Shown here one piece after another: positions 9,003 through 16,916 of a stretch of DNA of 64,000 nucleotides. Source of the DNA: Thermohalobaculum sp964576075 (GTDB taxonomy: Bacteria > Pseudomonadota > Alphaproteobacteria > Rhodobacterales > Rhodobacteraceae). The position numbers were made by a program, and so were the translations under genes. The DNA lies in assembly GCA_964576075.1 (NCBI GenBank), contig CAZNTX010000004.1, positions 41,667-105,666 on the forward strand. Direction: 5' to 3'. The notes below the pieces were generated by a model, which made no database searches, had not been told where the DNA came from, and saw only the letters and a program-made list of their open reading frames with translations. Position 1 is the first letter of the stretch; every line of letters starts with the position of its first letter.

Positions 9003-9670
9003 CCGATCCGGACGCCATCGAACGCAAGCCGCTCGCCGCCGAGCTCGCCGACAGGCTGCGCGCGGAGATCATCGAGGGCGCCCTCGCGCCGGGGGAGAAG
9101 CTCTCCGAACAGGGGCTCTGCGAGCGCTTCGGCGTCTCGCGGACGCCGCTGCGCGAGGCGTTCCGCTCGCTGGCCGCGGAGGGGCTCGTCACCCATCGCC
9201 CGGGCCGGGGCGCGGAAGTCGCCGCCATCACGCTGGCCGAGCTCGAGGATCTGTTCCCCGTCATCGGCGCGCTCGAGGCGCTCGCCGGGGAGCTCGCCGC
9301 CGAGCGCATCGAGGCGGGGGAGATCGCCCGCGCCCGGCGCCTGCAGGCGCGCCTCGAGGCGGAGCACGCGGCCGGCGATCTCGCGGCCTATGCCCGGACC
9401 AACCAGGAGATCCACGCCCTGATCCGCGCCGCCGCCGGCAACGCGACGCTCTCGGCCACCATCGCGGGGCTCGACGCCAAGCTCCGCCGCGCCCGCCGCC
9501 TCGCCAATCTCGCGCCCGACCGTTGGGCCGAGGCGGTGGAGGAGCATGCGCGCATCCTCGCCGCCCTCGAGGCGCGCGACGGCGGGGCGCTCGCCGCCCT
9601 CCTGCGCGCCCATCTCGCCAACAAGGCCGCCGCGCTCACCCGCCATTTCGCGGACGCCGGCCGGGTCTGA
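8999..9670 (+). CDS. GntR family transcriptional regulator, FCD subfamily
   Basis: Cytoplasmic repressor or activator, 223 residues. The N-terminal winged helix-turn-helix (about 15-75) contains LSEQGLCERFGVSRTPLREA, the GntR recognition core. It is followed by the all-helical FCD ligand-binding domain, with the metal-ligand-like NQEIHALIRAAAGN segment and a histidine in EEHARILAALEARD. FCD proteins normally bind carboxylic acids. Its start overlaps the dehydrogenase stop, so it is co-transcribed with its likely target, and the dyad at 6045-6064 is the obvious binding site. Confidence 0.94.
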   Translation: MTDPDAIERKPLAAELADRLRAEIIEGALAPGEKLSEQGLCERFGVSRTPLREAFRSLAAEGLVTHRPGRGAEVAAITLAELEDLFPVIGALEALAGELAAERIEAGEIARARRLQARLEAEHAAGDLAAYARTNQEIHALIRAAAGNATLSATIAGLDAKLRRARRLANLAPDRWAEAVEEHARILAALEARDGGALAALLRAHLANKAAALTRHFADAGRV

Positions 9671-9767
9671 GAGCGCCCCCGCCGAGCCGCCGGCCGCGGC
9701 GCGGCCTTGCGCACGTGACCTCCGAGGCACACACTCTTTCTCAACAGATCCGTCTCGGAGGCCCGTC

Positions 9768-10388
9768 ATGCCGACCCTGCCCCCCGCCGATCTCGTCTGC
9801 TTCCCGACGGAAGGCCGCGGGCTGATCCCGGGCGACCACTGGCGCGGCGGCGCCCATGCCCTGTTGCTCCTGCGCGACGACCCGGCCGAGGAAGGCCCCT
9901 GGCGCGCGCAGATCCCCGATCTCATCGCCCACGGGCTGACGCTGCTCGAGCCCGCGCCCCCGCCCGCCCGGCTGCCCGAGGGCCCGGAGGGCACCGAGCG
10001 CTATGCCCGCATCGTCGCCGGCGCCGTCGCCTATCTGCGCAACGACGGGGCGCAGGCCGTCTCCGTCCTCGCGGCGGGGCGCGGGGCGGAGGCGGCGGGC
10101 GAGGCGGTGCTCTCCGGCCTCGTCGGCAATCTGCACACGATGATTCTCCTCGCCCCGCCGCGGCTCTCGGGCCCGCTCGGGCGGATCGCGGAGCGGGTGA
10201 TTTTCGTCGTCGCCGACGAGGACGAGGCCGTCGACGTCGCCGTGGCGCAACACGCGATGGCCGCCGACACCACGCAGCTCACGCTCTATACCGGCGAGGT
10301 GCCCGCGGTGGAGCTCTTCCGCAGCCCGCGCCACGCCAAGCGGCTCCTCAAGCTCGTGACCGACGCCCTGCCCGCCGCGGAGGGCTAG
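9768..10388 (+). CDS. Alpha/beta-hydrolase-like protein without the serine nucleophile
   Basis: 206-residue soluble protein; ATG chosen after CGGAGG. It looks like a small alpha/beta-hydrolase (dienelactone-hydrolase or DUF3530-like): strand-rich blocks, VSVLAAGRGAEAAGEAVL where the nucleophile elbow should be, an acid-like VVADEDEAV strand and a late histidine (SPRHAKRLL). The elbow reads A-G-R-G-A instead of G-x-S-x-G, so the serine is missing and classical hydrolase activity is unlikely. The family assignment rests on pattern only. It follows the GntR gene by 97 nt and precedes the dehydrogenase-complex operon. Confidence 0.8.
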   Translation: MPTLPPADLVCFPTEGRGLIPGDHWRGGAHALLLLRDDPAEEGPWRAQIPDLIAHGLTLLEPAPPPARLPEGPEGTERYARIVAGAVAYLRNDGAQAVSVLAAGRGAEAAGEAVLSGLVGNLHTMILLAPPRLSGPLGRIAERVIFVVADEDEAVDVAVAQHAMAADTTQLTLYTGEVPAVELFRSPRHAKRLLKLVTDALPAAEG

Positions 10389-10396
10389 CTTTGGCG

Positions 10397-10427
10397 CCGC
10401 TCAACTCGTCCGCGACATCTTGAGCGG
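10397..10427 (+). terminator. Inverted repeat CCGCTCAA / TTGAGCGG
   Basis: Perfect 8-bp arms with a 15-nt spacer, starting 9 nt after the stop of the hydrolase-like gene. No T-run follows, so it could be a weak terminator, an mRNA stabiliser or an operator ahead of the dehydrogenase operon. Confidence 0.35.
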
Positions 10428-10488
10428 GGCGGGGGGATCGGCTACCCTGAGGGACCGAACCGAGGCGAGGGGGGCCGAGGAGGAGGGG

Positions 10489-11202
10489 ATGGCGACCGAC
10501 ACGCTCAAGATCCGGGTCTGGCGCGGCGGCGCGGAGGGCGCCTTCGCCGCCTACGAGATCCCCGCGCGCGAGAACCAGACGGTGCTCGACGCCGTCACCG
10601 AGGTGCAGCGCCGCCATGCGCCCGACCTCGCCTATCGCTTCGCCTGTCGCGTGGGGGTCTGCGGCTCCTGTGCGATGACGGTGAACGGCCGCCCGCGCTG
10701 GACCTGCCGGACCCATGTGCGCCGGGTGGCGGAGGCGGGCGAGATCACCGTCGCGCCGCTGCGCAACCTCCCCGTGATCCGCGATCTCGTCTGCGACATG
10801 GCCGAGTTCTTCGAGAAATGGGACCGCGCGGGCGTCTTCGAGGGCCGCGAGACCCGCGCCGCCCCCCCCGCCGCGATCGACCCGGAAAGCCCCGAGCGCC
10901 AGGCCGCCGATGCCGCCGTGCAGTGCATCAACTGCGCCGTTTGCTACGCCGCCTGCGACGTCGTCTCCTGGGACCCGGACTATCTCGGCCCCGCCGCCCT
11001 CAACCGCGCCTGGACGCTGGTGAACGATCCGCGCGCGGCCAATGCGGGCGCGGTGAAGGCCGCGGCGACGGGCGCGGGGGGCTGCGGCTCCTGCCACAGC
11101 CACGGCGCCTGCATGGCGGCCTGCCCGGTCGGCCTCTCGCCCACCCGCTCGATCGCGGGGCTGAAGCGGCGCGGGCTGTTCGACTTCCTGGGGGGGCGCT
11201 GA
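10489..11202 (+). CDS. Succinate dehydrogenase/fumarate reductase-like iron-sulfur subunit
   Basis: 237-residue electron-transfer subunit. The N-terminal plant-type [2Fe-2S] domain has CRVGVCGSC and a further cysteine in PRWTCRTHV (about residues 55-80). The C-terminal domain has CINCAVCYAAC for the [4Fe-4S] cluster and CHSHGACMAACPVGLSP for the [3Fe-4S] cluster, as in SdhB/FrdB. ATG is preceded by GAGGAGGAGGGG. It is the first gene of a complex whose membrane anchors and flavoprotein follow with overlapping starts and stops. As a second, divergent copy of an SDH-type complex beside catabolic genes, it may oxidise or reduce something other than succinate. Confidence 0.94.
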   Translation: MATDTLKIRVWRGGAEGAFAAYEIPARENQTVLDAVTEVQRRHAPDLAYRFACRVGVCGSCAMTVNGRPRWTCRTHVRRVAEAGEITVAPLRNLPVIRDLVCDMAEFFEKWDRAGVFEGRETRAAPPAAIDPESPERQAADAAVQCINCAVCYAACDVVSWDPDYLGPAALNRAWTLVNDPRAANAGAVKAAATGAGGCGSCHSHGACMAACPVGLSPTRSIAGLKRRGLFDFLGGR

Positions 11203-11537
11203 TGGAGGCCCGACTTTTCGCGCTGCAGCGGCTGACGGCGCTCCTCCTCGCGCCGCTCGTGCTCGTTCATCTCGGGCTCATCCTCTATGCCGTGCGCGGC
11301 GGGCTCTCGGCGGAGGAGATCCTGGGGCGCACGCAGGGCTCGCTCGGCTGGGCGCTGTTCTACGGGGTCTTCGTGCTCGCCGCGGCGGTGCACGGGCCGA
11401 TCGGGCTCAGGAACGTCCTCGTCGAGTGGGCGCGCCTGCCCCGGCGGATCGCCAATCCGGCGATGGCCGCGCTCGCCGTGCTGCTCGCGGCGCTCGGGCT
11501 GCGGGCGGTCTGGGCGGTCGTCGGGGGCGGGCCATGA
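11202..11537 (+). CDS. SDH/FRD-like membrane anchor subunit (first)
   Basis: 111-residue integral membrane protein with three predicted helices (about 15-38, 50-70 and 88-108). Histidines in the first helix (LVLVHLGLILY) and second (AAAVHGPIG) could ligate haem b, as in SdhC/SdhD anchors. It overlaps the stop of the iron-sulfur subunit by one base and the next anchor by 4 nt. Sequence in these anchors is poorly conserved, so the call rests on size, topology and position. Confidence 0.88.
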   Translation: MEARLFALQRLTALLLAPLVLVHLGLILYAVRGGLSAEEILGRTQGSLGWALFYGVFVLAAAVHGPIGLRNVLVEWARLPRRIANPAMAALAVLLAALGLRAVWAVVGGGP

Positions 11538-11881
11538 GCGAGAGGGCGCGCCGCATCTCGGTCTGGGCGGCGCGGGCGCACCGGGTCTCGGGCGTCGCGC
11601 TCGCGCTCTTCCTGCCGGCGCATTTCCTGGCCCTCGGCCTCGCCCTCGAGGGGGCCGACCGGCTCGACGCCATGCTCGCCTGGACCGATCTCTGGTGGGT
11701 GAAGGCCGCGGAATGGGGGCTCGTGGTGCTGCTCGCGCTGCACCTGACGCTCGGGCTGCGCGTCCTCGCGCTGGAGCTTCTGCCCTGGGGGCGCGCGCCG
11801 AGCCTGCGCACCGGCTGGATCTATGCGGGCGCGGGGCTGAGCCTGATCGCCGGGGGCGTGTTCATCGCGGGGGTGATCTGA
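11534..11881 (+). CDS. SDH/FRD-like membrane anchor subunit (second)
   Basis: 115-residue membrane protein with three predicted helices. RAHRVSGVALALFLPAHF carries the R/H-x-S-G pattern seen around the quinone site and haem of SdhC/FrdC-type anchors, and LALHLTLGLRVL gives another histidine. It starts within the last codon of the first anchor (ATGA) and ends on the A of the flavoprotein ATG. Together the anchors would hold the complex in the inner membrane and exchange electrons with quinone. Confidence 0.88.
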   Translation: MSERARRISVWAARAHRVSGVALALFLPAHFLALGLALEGADRLDAMLAWTDLWWVKAAEWGLVVLLALHLTLGLRVLALELLPWGRAPSLRTGWIYAGAGLSLIAGGVFIAGVI

Positions 11882-13626
11882 TGGAGATCGAGCGCCACGA
11901 GACCGACATCCTGATCCTCGGCGCCGGGGGCGCTGGGCTCCTCGCCGCGCTCCATGCCCGCCAGGCGGACCCGGAGATCGACGTCACCGTCGCGGTCAAG
12001 GGCCTCCTCGGCAAGTCCGGCTGCACGCGGATGGTGCAGGGCGGCTACAACGTCGCGCTCTCGCCGGGCGACAGCGTCGAGCGCCATTTCATGGATACCA
12101 TCGAGGGCGGCAAGTGGCTCCCCCGGCAGGACCATGCCTGGACGCTCGTTACCGAGGCCGTCACCCGCATCCGCGAGCTCGAGAACGAATACGGCTGCTT
12201 CTTCGACCGCAACCCGGACGGGACGCTGCACCAGAAGGCCTTCGCCGGGCAGTCCTTCGACCGGACGGCGCACAAGGCCGACCTCACCGGCATCGAGATC
12301 ATGAACCGGCTGATGGAGCAGGCGCGCGCCCATGCGGTGCGCCCGCTCGAAGAGCACCGGGCGCTCGAGCTCGTCCCCGCCGCGGACGGCTCGCGGATCG
12401 CGGGCGCGCTGCTGCTCGACATCCGGCGGGGGACCTATCGCTTCGTCGCCGCCCGGGCGGTACTGCTCGCCACGGGGGCGGGGTCGACGATGTATCTCTA
12501 CCACACCCCCTCCGGCGACAAGTCCTGCGACGGGCTCGCCATGGCGCTCCGGGCGGGGCTCGCGCTGCGCGACATGGAGATGGTGCAGTTCCACCCCACC
12601 GGCCTCCTCGGCGGCCCGGCGACGCGGATGACCGGCACCGTCCTCGAGGAGGGGCTGCGGGGCGCCGGCGGCCATCTCCTCAACGGCGAGCGCGCGCGCT
12701 TCATGGAGGGCTACGACCCCCGCGCCGAGCGGGCGACGCGCGACGTCGTCTCCCGCGGGATCTATGCCGAGATGCGCGCAGGCCGCACCACGCCGATGGG
12801 AGGCGTCTACATCTCCATGGGCCATCTCGGGGCGGAGCAGGTGGCGCGGGCCTTCCCGGGCATGGTCAAGCGCTGCGCCGATTGCGGGTTCGACCTCGCG
12901 GGCGGGCTCGTCGAGGTGGTGCCGACGGCGCATTACATGATGGGCGGCGTCGAGTTCGAGGCTGGCGGGCGCACGGACGTCCCCGGCCTCTTCGTCGCCG
13001 GGGAGGATGCGGGCGGCGTGCACGGCGCCAACCGCCTCGGCGGCAACGGGGTGGCGAACTCCACCGTCTTCGGCGGGATCGCGGGCGACGCCATGGCCGC
13101 CGAGATCGACCGCGCCGCCGCCCTGCCCGAGCCCGACGCCGGGCGCATCGAGGCCGCCATCGCCCGCGCCGAGGCCCCCTTCGCGAGGCCGGCCGCGGAT
13201 CTCCACGCGCTCCGCGAGGCGCTCTGGCAGACGATGTGGGACGATGCGGGCGTGCTCCGCACCGCCGACGGGCTGATCCGCGGGCTCGACCGGGTGATCG
13301 CGCTGCGCGCCGAGATCGCCGAGGCCGGCATCGCGGATGCGGGCCGCGCCTTCAACCTCACCTGGTCGGACCGGCTCAATCTGGAGAGCCTCGCCGCGAT
13401 CTCCGAGGCGATCTGCCGGGCCGCGCTCGCCCGCGAGGACAGCCGCGGCGCGCATTTCCGCGAGGACTACCCCGAAACCGGCGATCTCGCCGCCACCCGC
13501 TACACCCGCATCCGCGCCCAGGGGGCGGGGCTCGCCGTCGAGCAGGTGCCGGTCGACTTCTCCATCGTCTCCCCCGGCACCTCGCTCCTCGACGGCACCG
13601 CCGAGCCCCCGGTCGCCGCGGAGTGA
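11881..13626 (+). CDS. SDH/FRD-like flavoprotein subunit without the covalent-FAD histidine
   Basis: 581-residue catalytic flavoprotein. The FAD Rossmann motif is ILGAGGAGLLAALHA (about 14-28). Substrate-site residues of the SdhA/FrdA family are visible: the histidine in VQFHPTG, the arginine of RATRDVVSRGI, the histidine in PTAHYMMGGV and the arginine in GANRLGGNG. Where SdhA has the S-H-T covalent flavin site, this protein reads GKSGCTRMVQGGYN, so FAD is probably bound non-covalently, as in soluble and archaeal-type fumarate reductases. It is the last gene of the complex, followed after 31 nt by the fumarase subunits. The substrate could be succinate, fumarate or an alkylated or carboxylated analogue. 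Confidence 0.93.
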   Translation: MEIERHETDILILGAGGAGLLAALHARQADPEIDVTVAVKGLLGKSGCTRMVQGGYNVALSPGDSVERHFMDTIEGGKWLPRQDHAWTLVTEAVTRIRELENEYGCFFDRNPDGTLHQKAFAGQSFDRTAHKADLTGIEIMNRLMEQARAHAVRPLEEHRALELVPAADGSRIAGALLLDIRRGTYRFVAARAVLLATGAGSTMYLYHTPSGDKSCDGLAMALRAGLALRDMEMVQFHPTGLLGGPATRMTGTVLEEGLRGAGGHLLNGERARFMEGYDPRAERATRDVVSRGIYAEMRAGRTTPMGGVYISMGHLGAEQVARAFPGMVKRCADCGFDLAGGLVEVVPTAHYMMGGVEFEAGGRTDVPGLFVAGEDAGGVHGANRLGGNGVANSTVFGGIAGDAMAAEIDRAAALPEPDAGRIEAAIARAEAPFARPAADLHALREALWQTMWDDAGVLRTADGLIRGLDRVIALRAEIAEAGIADAGRAFNLTWSDRLNLESLAAISEAICRAALAREDSRGAHFREDYPETGDLAATRYTRIRAQGAGLAVEQVPVDFSIVSPGTSLLDGTAEPPVAAE

Positions 13627-13657
13627 GCCCCTGCCCCCCCGTCCAGGAGGACGCCCG

Positions 13658-14614
13658 ATGATCGACGAGACCACCATCGAGGCCGCCGCCTTCGACATCA
13701 TGGCGAAGGCCGCGATCGACATACCCGAGGACTATCTGACCGGCATCAAGGGGATGATCGACCTGGAGACGGGCGATCTGTCCTCCTTCGTGCTGAAGGC
13801 GATGGTCGACAACTACGAGGCCGCGACCGAGGACCGCCGCCCGATGTGCGCCGACACCGGCCTGCCGCGCTATTACGTCAAGATGGGCAACGAGGCGCGG
13901 CTCGAGGGCGGGCCGGTGGCGCTCGAGAGGGCGCTGCGCTCGGCGACCGCGCGGGCCACTCAGGAGGTGCCGCTCCGTCCCAACCGCGTCCACCCCCTCT
14001 GGCGCACCGATCACGACAACAATGTCGGGCTGAACGCGCCGGAGGTCGAGTGGTCCTTCGAGCCGGAGGCGGACTGGATCGACATCACCACCGTCCACAA
14101 GGGCGGGCTCTTCGGCACCGACTACCGCATGCTCTTCCCCGGCGACGGGATGGACGGGATCAAGCGGTTCCTCCTCGACACGCTGATCGCCTTCGGCAAA
14201 CGCGGGCTCGCCTGCCAGCCGGCGATCGTGGGCGTCGGGATCGGCGGATCGAAGGACATCTGCATGACGCTCGGCAAGCAGGCGGCCTGCCTGCGCGTCG
14301 TCGGCGACCGCAACCCCGACCCGAAGGTCGCCGAGCTCGAGCTCGAGCTCAAGGAGCTCGGCAACTCCATCGGCATGGGCGCGATGGGCTTCGTCGGCTC
14401 CTCCATGGTCGTCGATCTCCACATCGAGTGCGGCTACACCCATACCGGGGGCATGCCCGTCTCGGTGCACACCTTCTGCCTCTCCTCGCGCCGGGCGACG
14501 GCCCGCATCCATGCCGACGGCCGCGTCGCGTATCGCACGGACCCCAAGTGGTTCACCCCCTATATGCGCCGCGAGACGATCGGGTGGGACCCGGTCGCCG
14601 CGGCCGCCGAATGA
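13658..14614 (+). CDS. Class I fumarate hydratase / tartrate dehydratase-type alpha subunit
   Basis: 318-residue alpha subunit of a [4Fe-4S] hydro-lyase. Family motifs are MCADTGLPRYYVKMG, PLWRTDHDNNVGLNAPEV and GIGGSKDICMTLGKQA, with cysteines near residues 62 and 190 and one in HIECGYTHTGGMPV as candidate cluster ligands. ATG follows CCAGGAGGACG. It has 10 nt before the beta subunit, as in two-subunit fumarases and L-tartrate or mesaconate-type hydratases. Next to the SDH-like complex it would hydrate the unsaturated acid produced there. Confidence 0.94.
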   Translation: MIDETTIEAAAFDIMAKAAIDIPEDYLTGIKGMIDLETGDLSSFVLKAMVDNYEAATEDRRPMCADTGLPRYYVKMGNEARLEGGPVALERALRSATARATQEVPLRPNRVHPLWRTDHDNNVGLNAPEVEWSFEPEADWIDITTVHKGGLFGTDYRMLFPGDGMDGIKRFLLDTLIAFGKRGLACQPAIVGVGIGGSKDICMTLGKQAACLRVVGDRNPDPKVAELELELKELGNSIGMGAMGFVGSSMVVDLHIECGYTHTGGMPVSVHTFCLSSRRATARIHADGRVAYRTDPKWFTPYMRRETIGWDPVAAAAE

Positions 14615-14624
14615 GGAGGCGCCG

Positions 14625-15293
14625 ATGACGAGCCTCAGACAGCACCGCCTGCAGCTCCCCGCGACCCCGGAGGACATCGCCCGGCTCTCGCCCGGCGACG
14701 TCGTGTTCCTCGACGGGCTGGTCTACACCGCCCGCGAGAAGGTCTATGCCAAGGTGCTCGAGGAGGGCGCAGGGCTCCCGGTGGCGGACATCGCCGCGCT
14801 CTCCAACGTCAATTTCCACTGCTCGCCGGCCGCCGCGCGCGACGGCGAGGGCTTCCGCATCGGCGGCGTCACCGCCACCGCCTCCTTCCGCTTCTCCAAA
14901 TGGATGGCGGAGTGGCTCGACCTCACCGGGACCAAGATCGTGATCGGCAAGGGGGGGATGCCGCAGGAGGACTACGAGAAGATCCTCGCCCCCCGCGGCG
15001 CGGTCTATCTCACCACCGTCGGCTACGGCACCGGCGCGCTCCTCGGGCGCGGGGTGAAGGCCGTGGAGGCGGTGCACTGGCTCGACGAGCTCGGCCTCGC
15101 GCAGGCGATGTGGATGTTCCGGGTGGAGAATTTCGGCCCCTTCATCTGCGACAGCGACCTCACCGGCGCCTCGCTCTTCGCCCAGCAGGGCCAGATCGTG
15201 AACCAGAAGATCGCGAGCCTCTACGAGGGGCTGAAGCCCCCCGCGCTGCATCGCTACGGCGAGACCGACGACCGAAGCCGTGAGGTGATGTAG
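14625..15293 (+). CDS. Class I fumarate hydratase / tartrate dehydratase-type beta subunit
   Basis: 222-residue beta subunit of the preceding hydro-lyase. It has LSPGDVVFLDGLVYTAREKVY at the start, NFHCSPAA, TKIVIGKGGMP and VGYGTGALLGRGVKAVEAV, all typical of the FumA C-terminal/TtdB domain that binds the dicarboxylate. The ATG follows GAGGAGG, which overlaps the alpha subunit stop region. With the alpha subunit it should form an alpha2beta2 cytoplasmic enzyme; fumarase, mesaconase or tartrate dehydratase activity cannot be told apart here. Confidence 0.94.
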   Translation: MTSLRQHRLQLPATPEDIARLSPGDVVFLDGLVYTAREKVYAKVLEEGAGLPVADIAALSNVNFHCSPAAARDGEGFRIGGVTATASFRFSKWMAEWLDLTGTKIVIGKGGMPQEDYEKILAPRGAVYLTTVGYGTGALLGRGVKAVEAVHWLDELGLAQAMWMFRVENFGPFICDSDLTGASLFAQQGQIVNQKIASLYEGLKPPALHRYGETDDRSREVM

Positions 15294-15341
15294 GGCTTGC
15301 GCCCCTTCGCGATTCAGGCAGGATCGCGTCGGACCAAGAGA

Positions 15342-15357
15342 CCCGGCACCAGCCGGG
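15342..15357 (+). terminator. Short G+C hairpin between hydratase and tctC
   Basis: CCCGGC-ACCA-GCCGGG, a perfect 6-bp stem with a 4-nt loop, 48 nt after the hydratase beta stop and 28 nt before the tctC ATG. No T-run follows. It may be an attenuator or processing site that sets a separate level for the binding-protein gene. Confidence 0.4.
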
Positions 15358-15385
15358 CGCCACCAGTCCAGCAGGGAGGACACCC

Positions 15386-16366
15386 ATGAAGACCCGTCTC
15401 GCCGGCCTCGCAGCCGGCATCGCCGTCGCGGCCGCGGCCACCGCCGCCCATGCCGAGTATCCCGAGCGCGCGATCACCATGGTCATCCCCTATGGCGCGG
15501 GCGGGGCGACGGACATCTCCGCGCGCACCATGGCCGAGCCGCTCGGCGATCTCGTGCCCGAGCCCGTGGTGATGATCAACCGCACGGGCGCCGGCGGCGC
15601 GACCGGCTCGGTCTCCGTGAAGAACGCCGATCCGGACGGCTACACCATGCTCTTCGCCCGCGTCGGCTCGCACACCGTGAACCCCGCGATGAAGGCGAGC
15701 CTGCCCTACACGCTCGAGGATTTCGAGTTCGTGGGCGTCTACGAGATCAACCCGGTCGCCTGCGCCGTGCGCCCGGGCGGCGGGATCGAGTCGATGGAGG
15801 ACCTGATCGCCAAGGTGAAGGCCGAGCCCGGCTCGGTGACCTATTCCTCCTCCGGCGTCGGCTCGCTGCTGCACATCGCGGGGGCCATGGTGCTCAAGTC
15901 CTTCGGGATCGAGAACCCGCTCAAGGACGCCGTGCACATCCCGATGAAGGGCGGCGGCGCGGCGGCGACGGCGGTGCTCGCCGGCACCGCCACCTTCATC
16001 TGCACCAACTCCTCGGCGCTCGCCTCCTTCGTCGCCAACGACCAGCTCATGCCGCTGATGGTGACGACGCCCGACCCCGTCGAGGGCTTCGACGCGCCCA
16101 CCGCCGCCTCCCTGGGCCATCCGGAGCTCGAGCAGCTCGTCGGCTGGACCGGAATCGCGGGGCCCGCGGGCATCCCGGACGAGGTCGCCGAGGCCTGGCG
16201 CGGCTGGCTCGCCGACGTCACCGCCGACGAGGCCTTCGTCACCGCCATGGAGAAGCGCGGCTCGGTGATCCGCCTGATGGACCCGGCCGAGAGCCAGGAC
16301 TTCATCCAGGGCCAATACGAGGTGTTCCGCCAGCTCGTCGACGATCTCGGCATGCGCATCCAGTGA
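15386..16366 (+). CDS. tctC: Tripartite tricarboxylate transporter substrate-binding protein TctC
   Basis: Periplasmic binding protein of a TTT importer, 326 residues, with a signal peptide (about residues 1-23, AHA/E). Bordetella-type (Bug) family motifs include YPERAITMVIPYGAGGATDI and the NRTGAGGATGSVSVKNADPDGYT segment. RBS GGGAGGA precedes the ATG. Bug proteins bind di- and tricarboxylates by two water molecules and backbone loops, so the ligand is probably a carboxylate metabolised by the upstream enzymes. tctB and tctA follow directly. Confidence 0.95.
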   Translation: MKTRLAGLAAGIAVAAAATAAHAEYPERAITMVIPYGAGGATDISARTMAEPLGDLVPEPVVMINRTGAGGATGSVSVKNADPDGYTMLFARVGSHTVNPAMKASLPYTLEDFEFVGVYEINPVACAVRPGGGIESMEDLIAKVKAEPGSVTYSSSGVGSLLHIAGAMVLKSFGIENPLKDAVHIPMKGGGAAATAVLAGTATFICTNSSALASFVANDQLMPLMVTTPDPVEGFDAPTAASLGHPELEQLVGWTGIAGPAGIPDEVAEAWRGWLADVTADEAFVTAMEKRGSVIRLMDPAESQDFIQGQYEVFRQLVDDLGMRIQ

Positions 16367-16421
16367 CGTCAGCGCGGGGCCGGTCCGCCCGGCCTCGCCG
16401 CCCCCTCCGGGAGACCCCCCG

Positions 16422-16916
16422 ATGTCCGCCCAGTCCCGCGAGCGCGCCCTCGGCCTCGGGCTCGTCGCCTTCGCGATCCTGCTGATCGCCGTCATCGTGC
16501 CCGTCGGCGTGCCGACGCAGCCGGGGCCGCTCATCCTGCGCGCAGACCTCTGGCCGCGGGTGGTCTCCTGGGGCATCCTGATCTTCGGGGCCGCCATCGC
16601 CGCGCGCGCCTTCCTCGCGCCGGTGGCCGAGCCCGCCCCGCCCGAGGACGACGCCCGCGAGCGCGCCCATCTCCAGGGGATGTTGCGTCTCGTCGGGCTC
16701 GGCGCGATCCTGCTCGGGCTGGCCTGGGGCACCTCCGAGATCGGCATGGTCTGGGCGGGGATGCTGGCTTTCTGGGCGATCCTCGCGATGATCCGCCCGC
16801 GCCGGGTCTGGATCGCCGCGCTCGTCGGGCTCCTGCTGCCCCTCGCGCTCTACGGCTTCTTCTCGCATTTCGCCGGGGTTCCGATCCCGCAAGGCTCACT
16901 GGTGCGCCTGCCATGA
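16422..16916 (+). CDS. tctB: Tripartite tricarboxylate transporter small permease TctB
   Basis: 164-residue inner-membrane protein with four predicted helices (about 10-30, 45-65, 88-110 and 125-148), matching the small TTT subunit. A charged cytoplasmic loop (EPAPPEDDARERAH) follows helix two. The stop overlaps the tctA ATG by 4 nt. It assembles with TctA to form the Na+- or H+-coupled permease for the TctC ligand. Confidence 0.92.
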   Translation: MSAQSRERALGLGLVAFAILLIAVIVPVGVPTQPGPLILRADLWPRVVSWGILIFGAAIAARAFLAPVAEPAPPEDDARERAHLQGMLRLVGLGAILLGLAWGTSEIGMVWAGMLAFWAILAMIRPRRVWIAALVGLLLPLALYGFFSHFAGVPIPQGSLVRLP

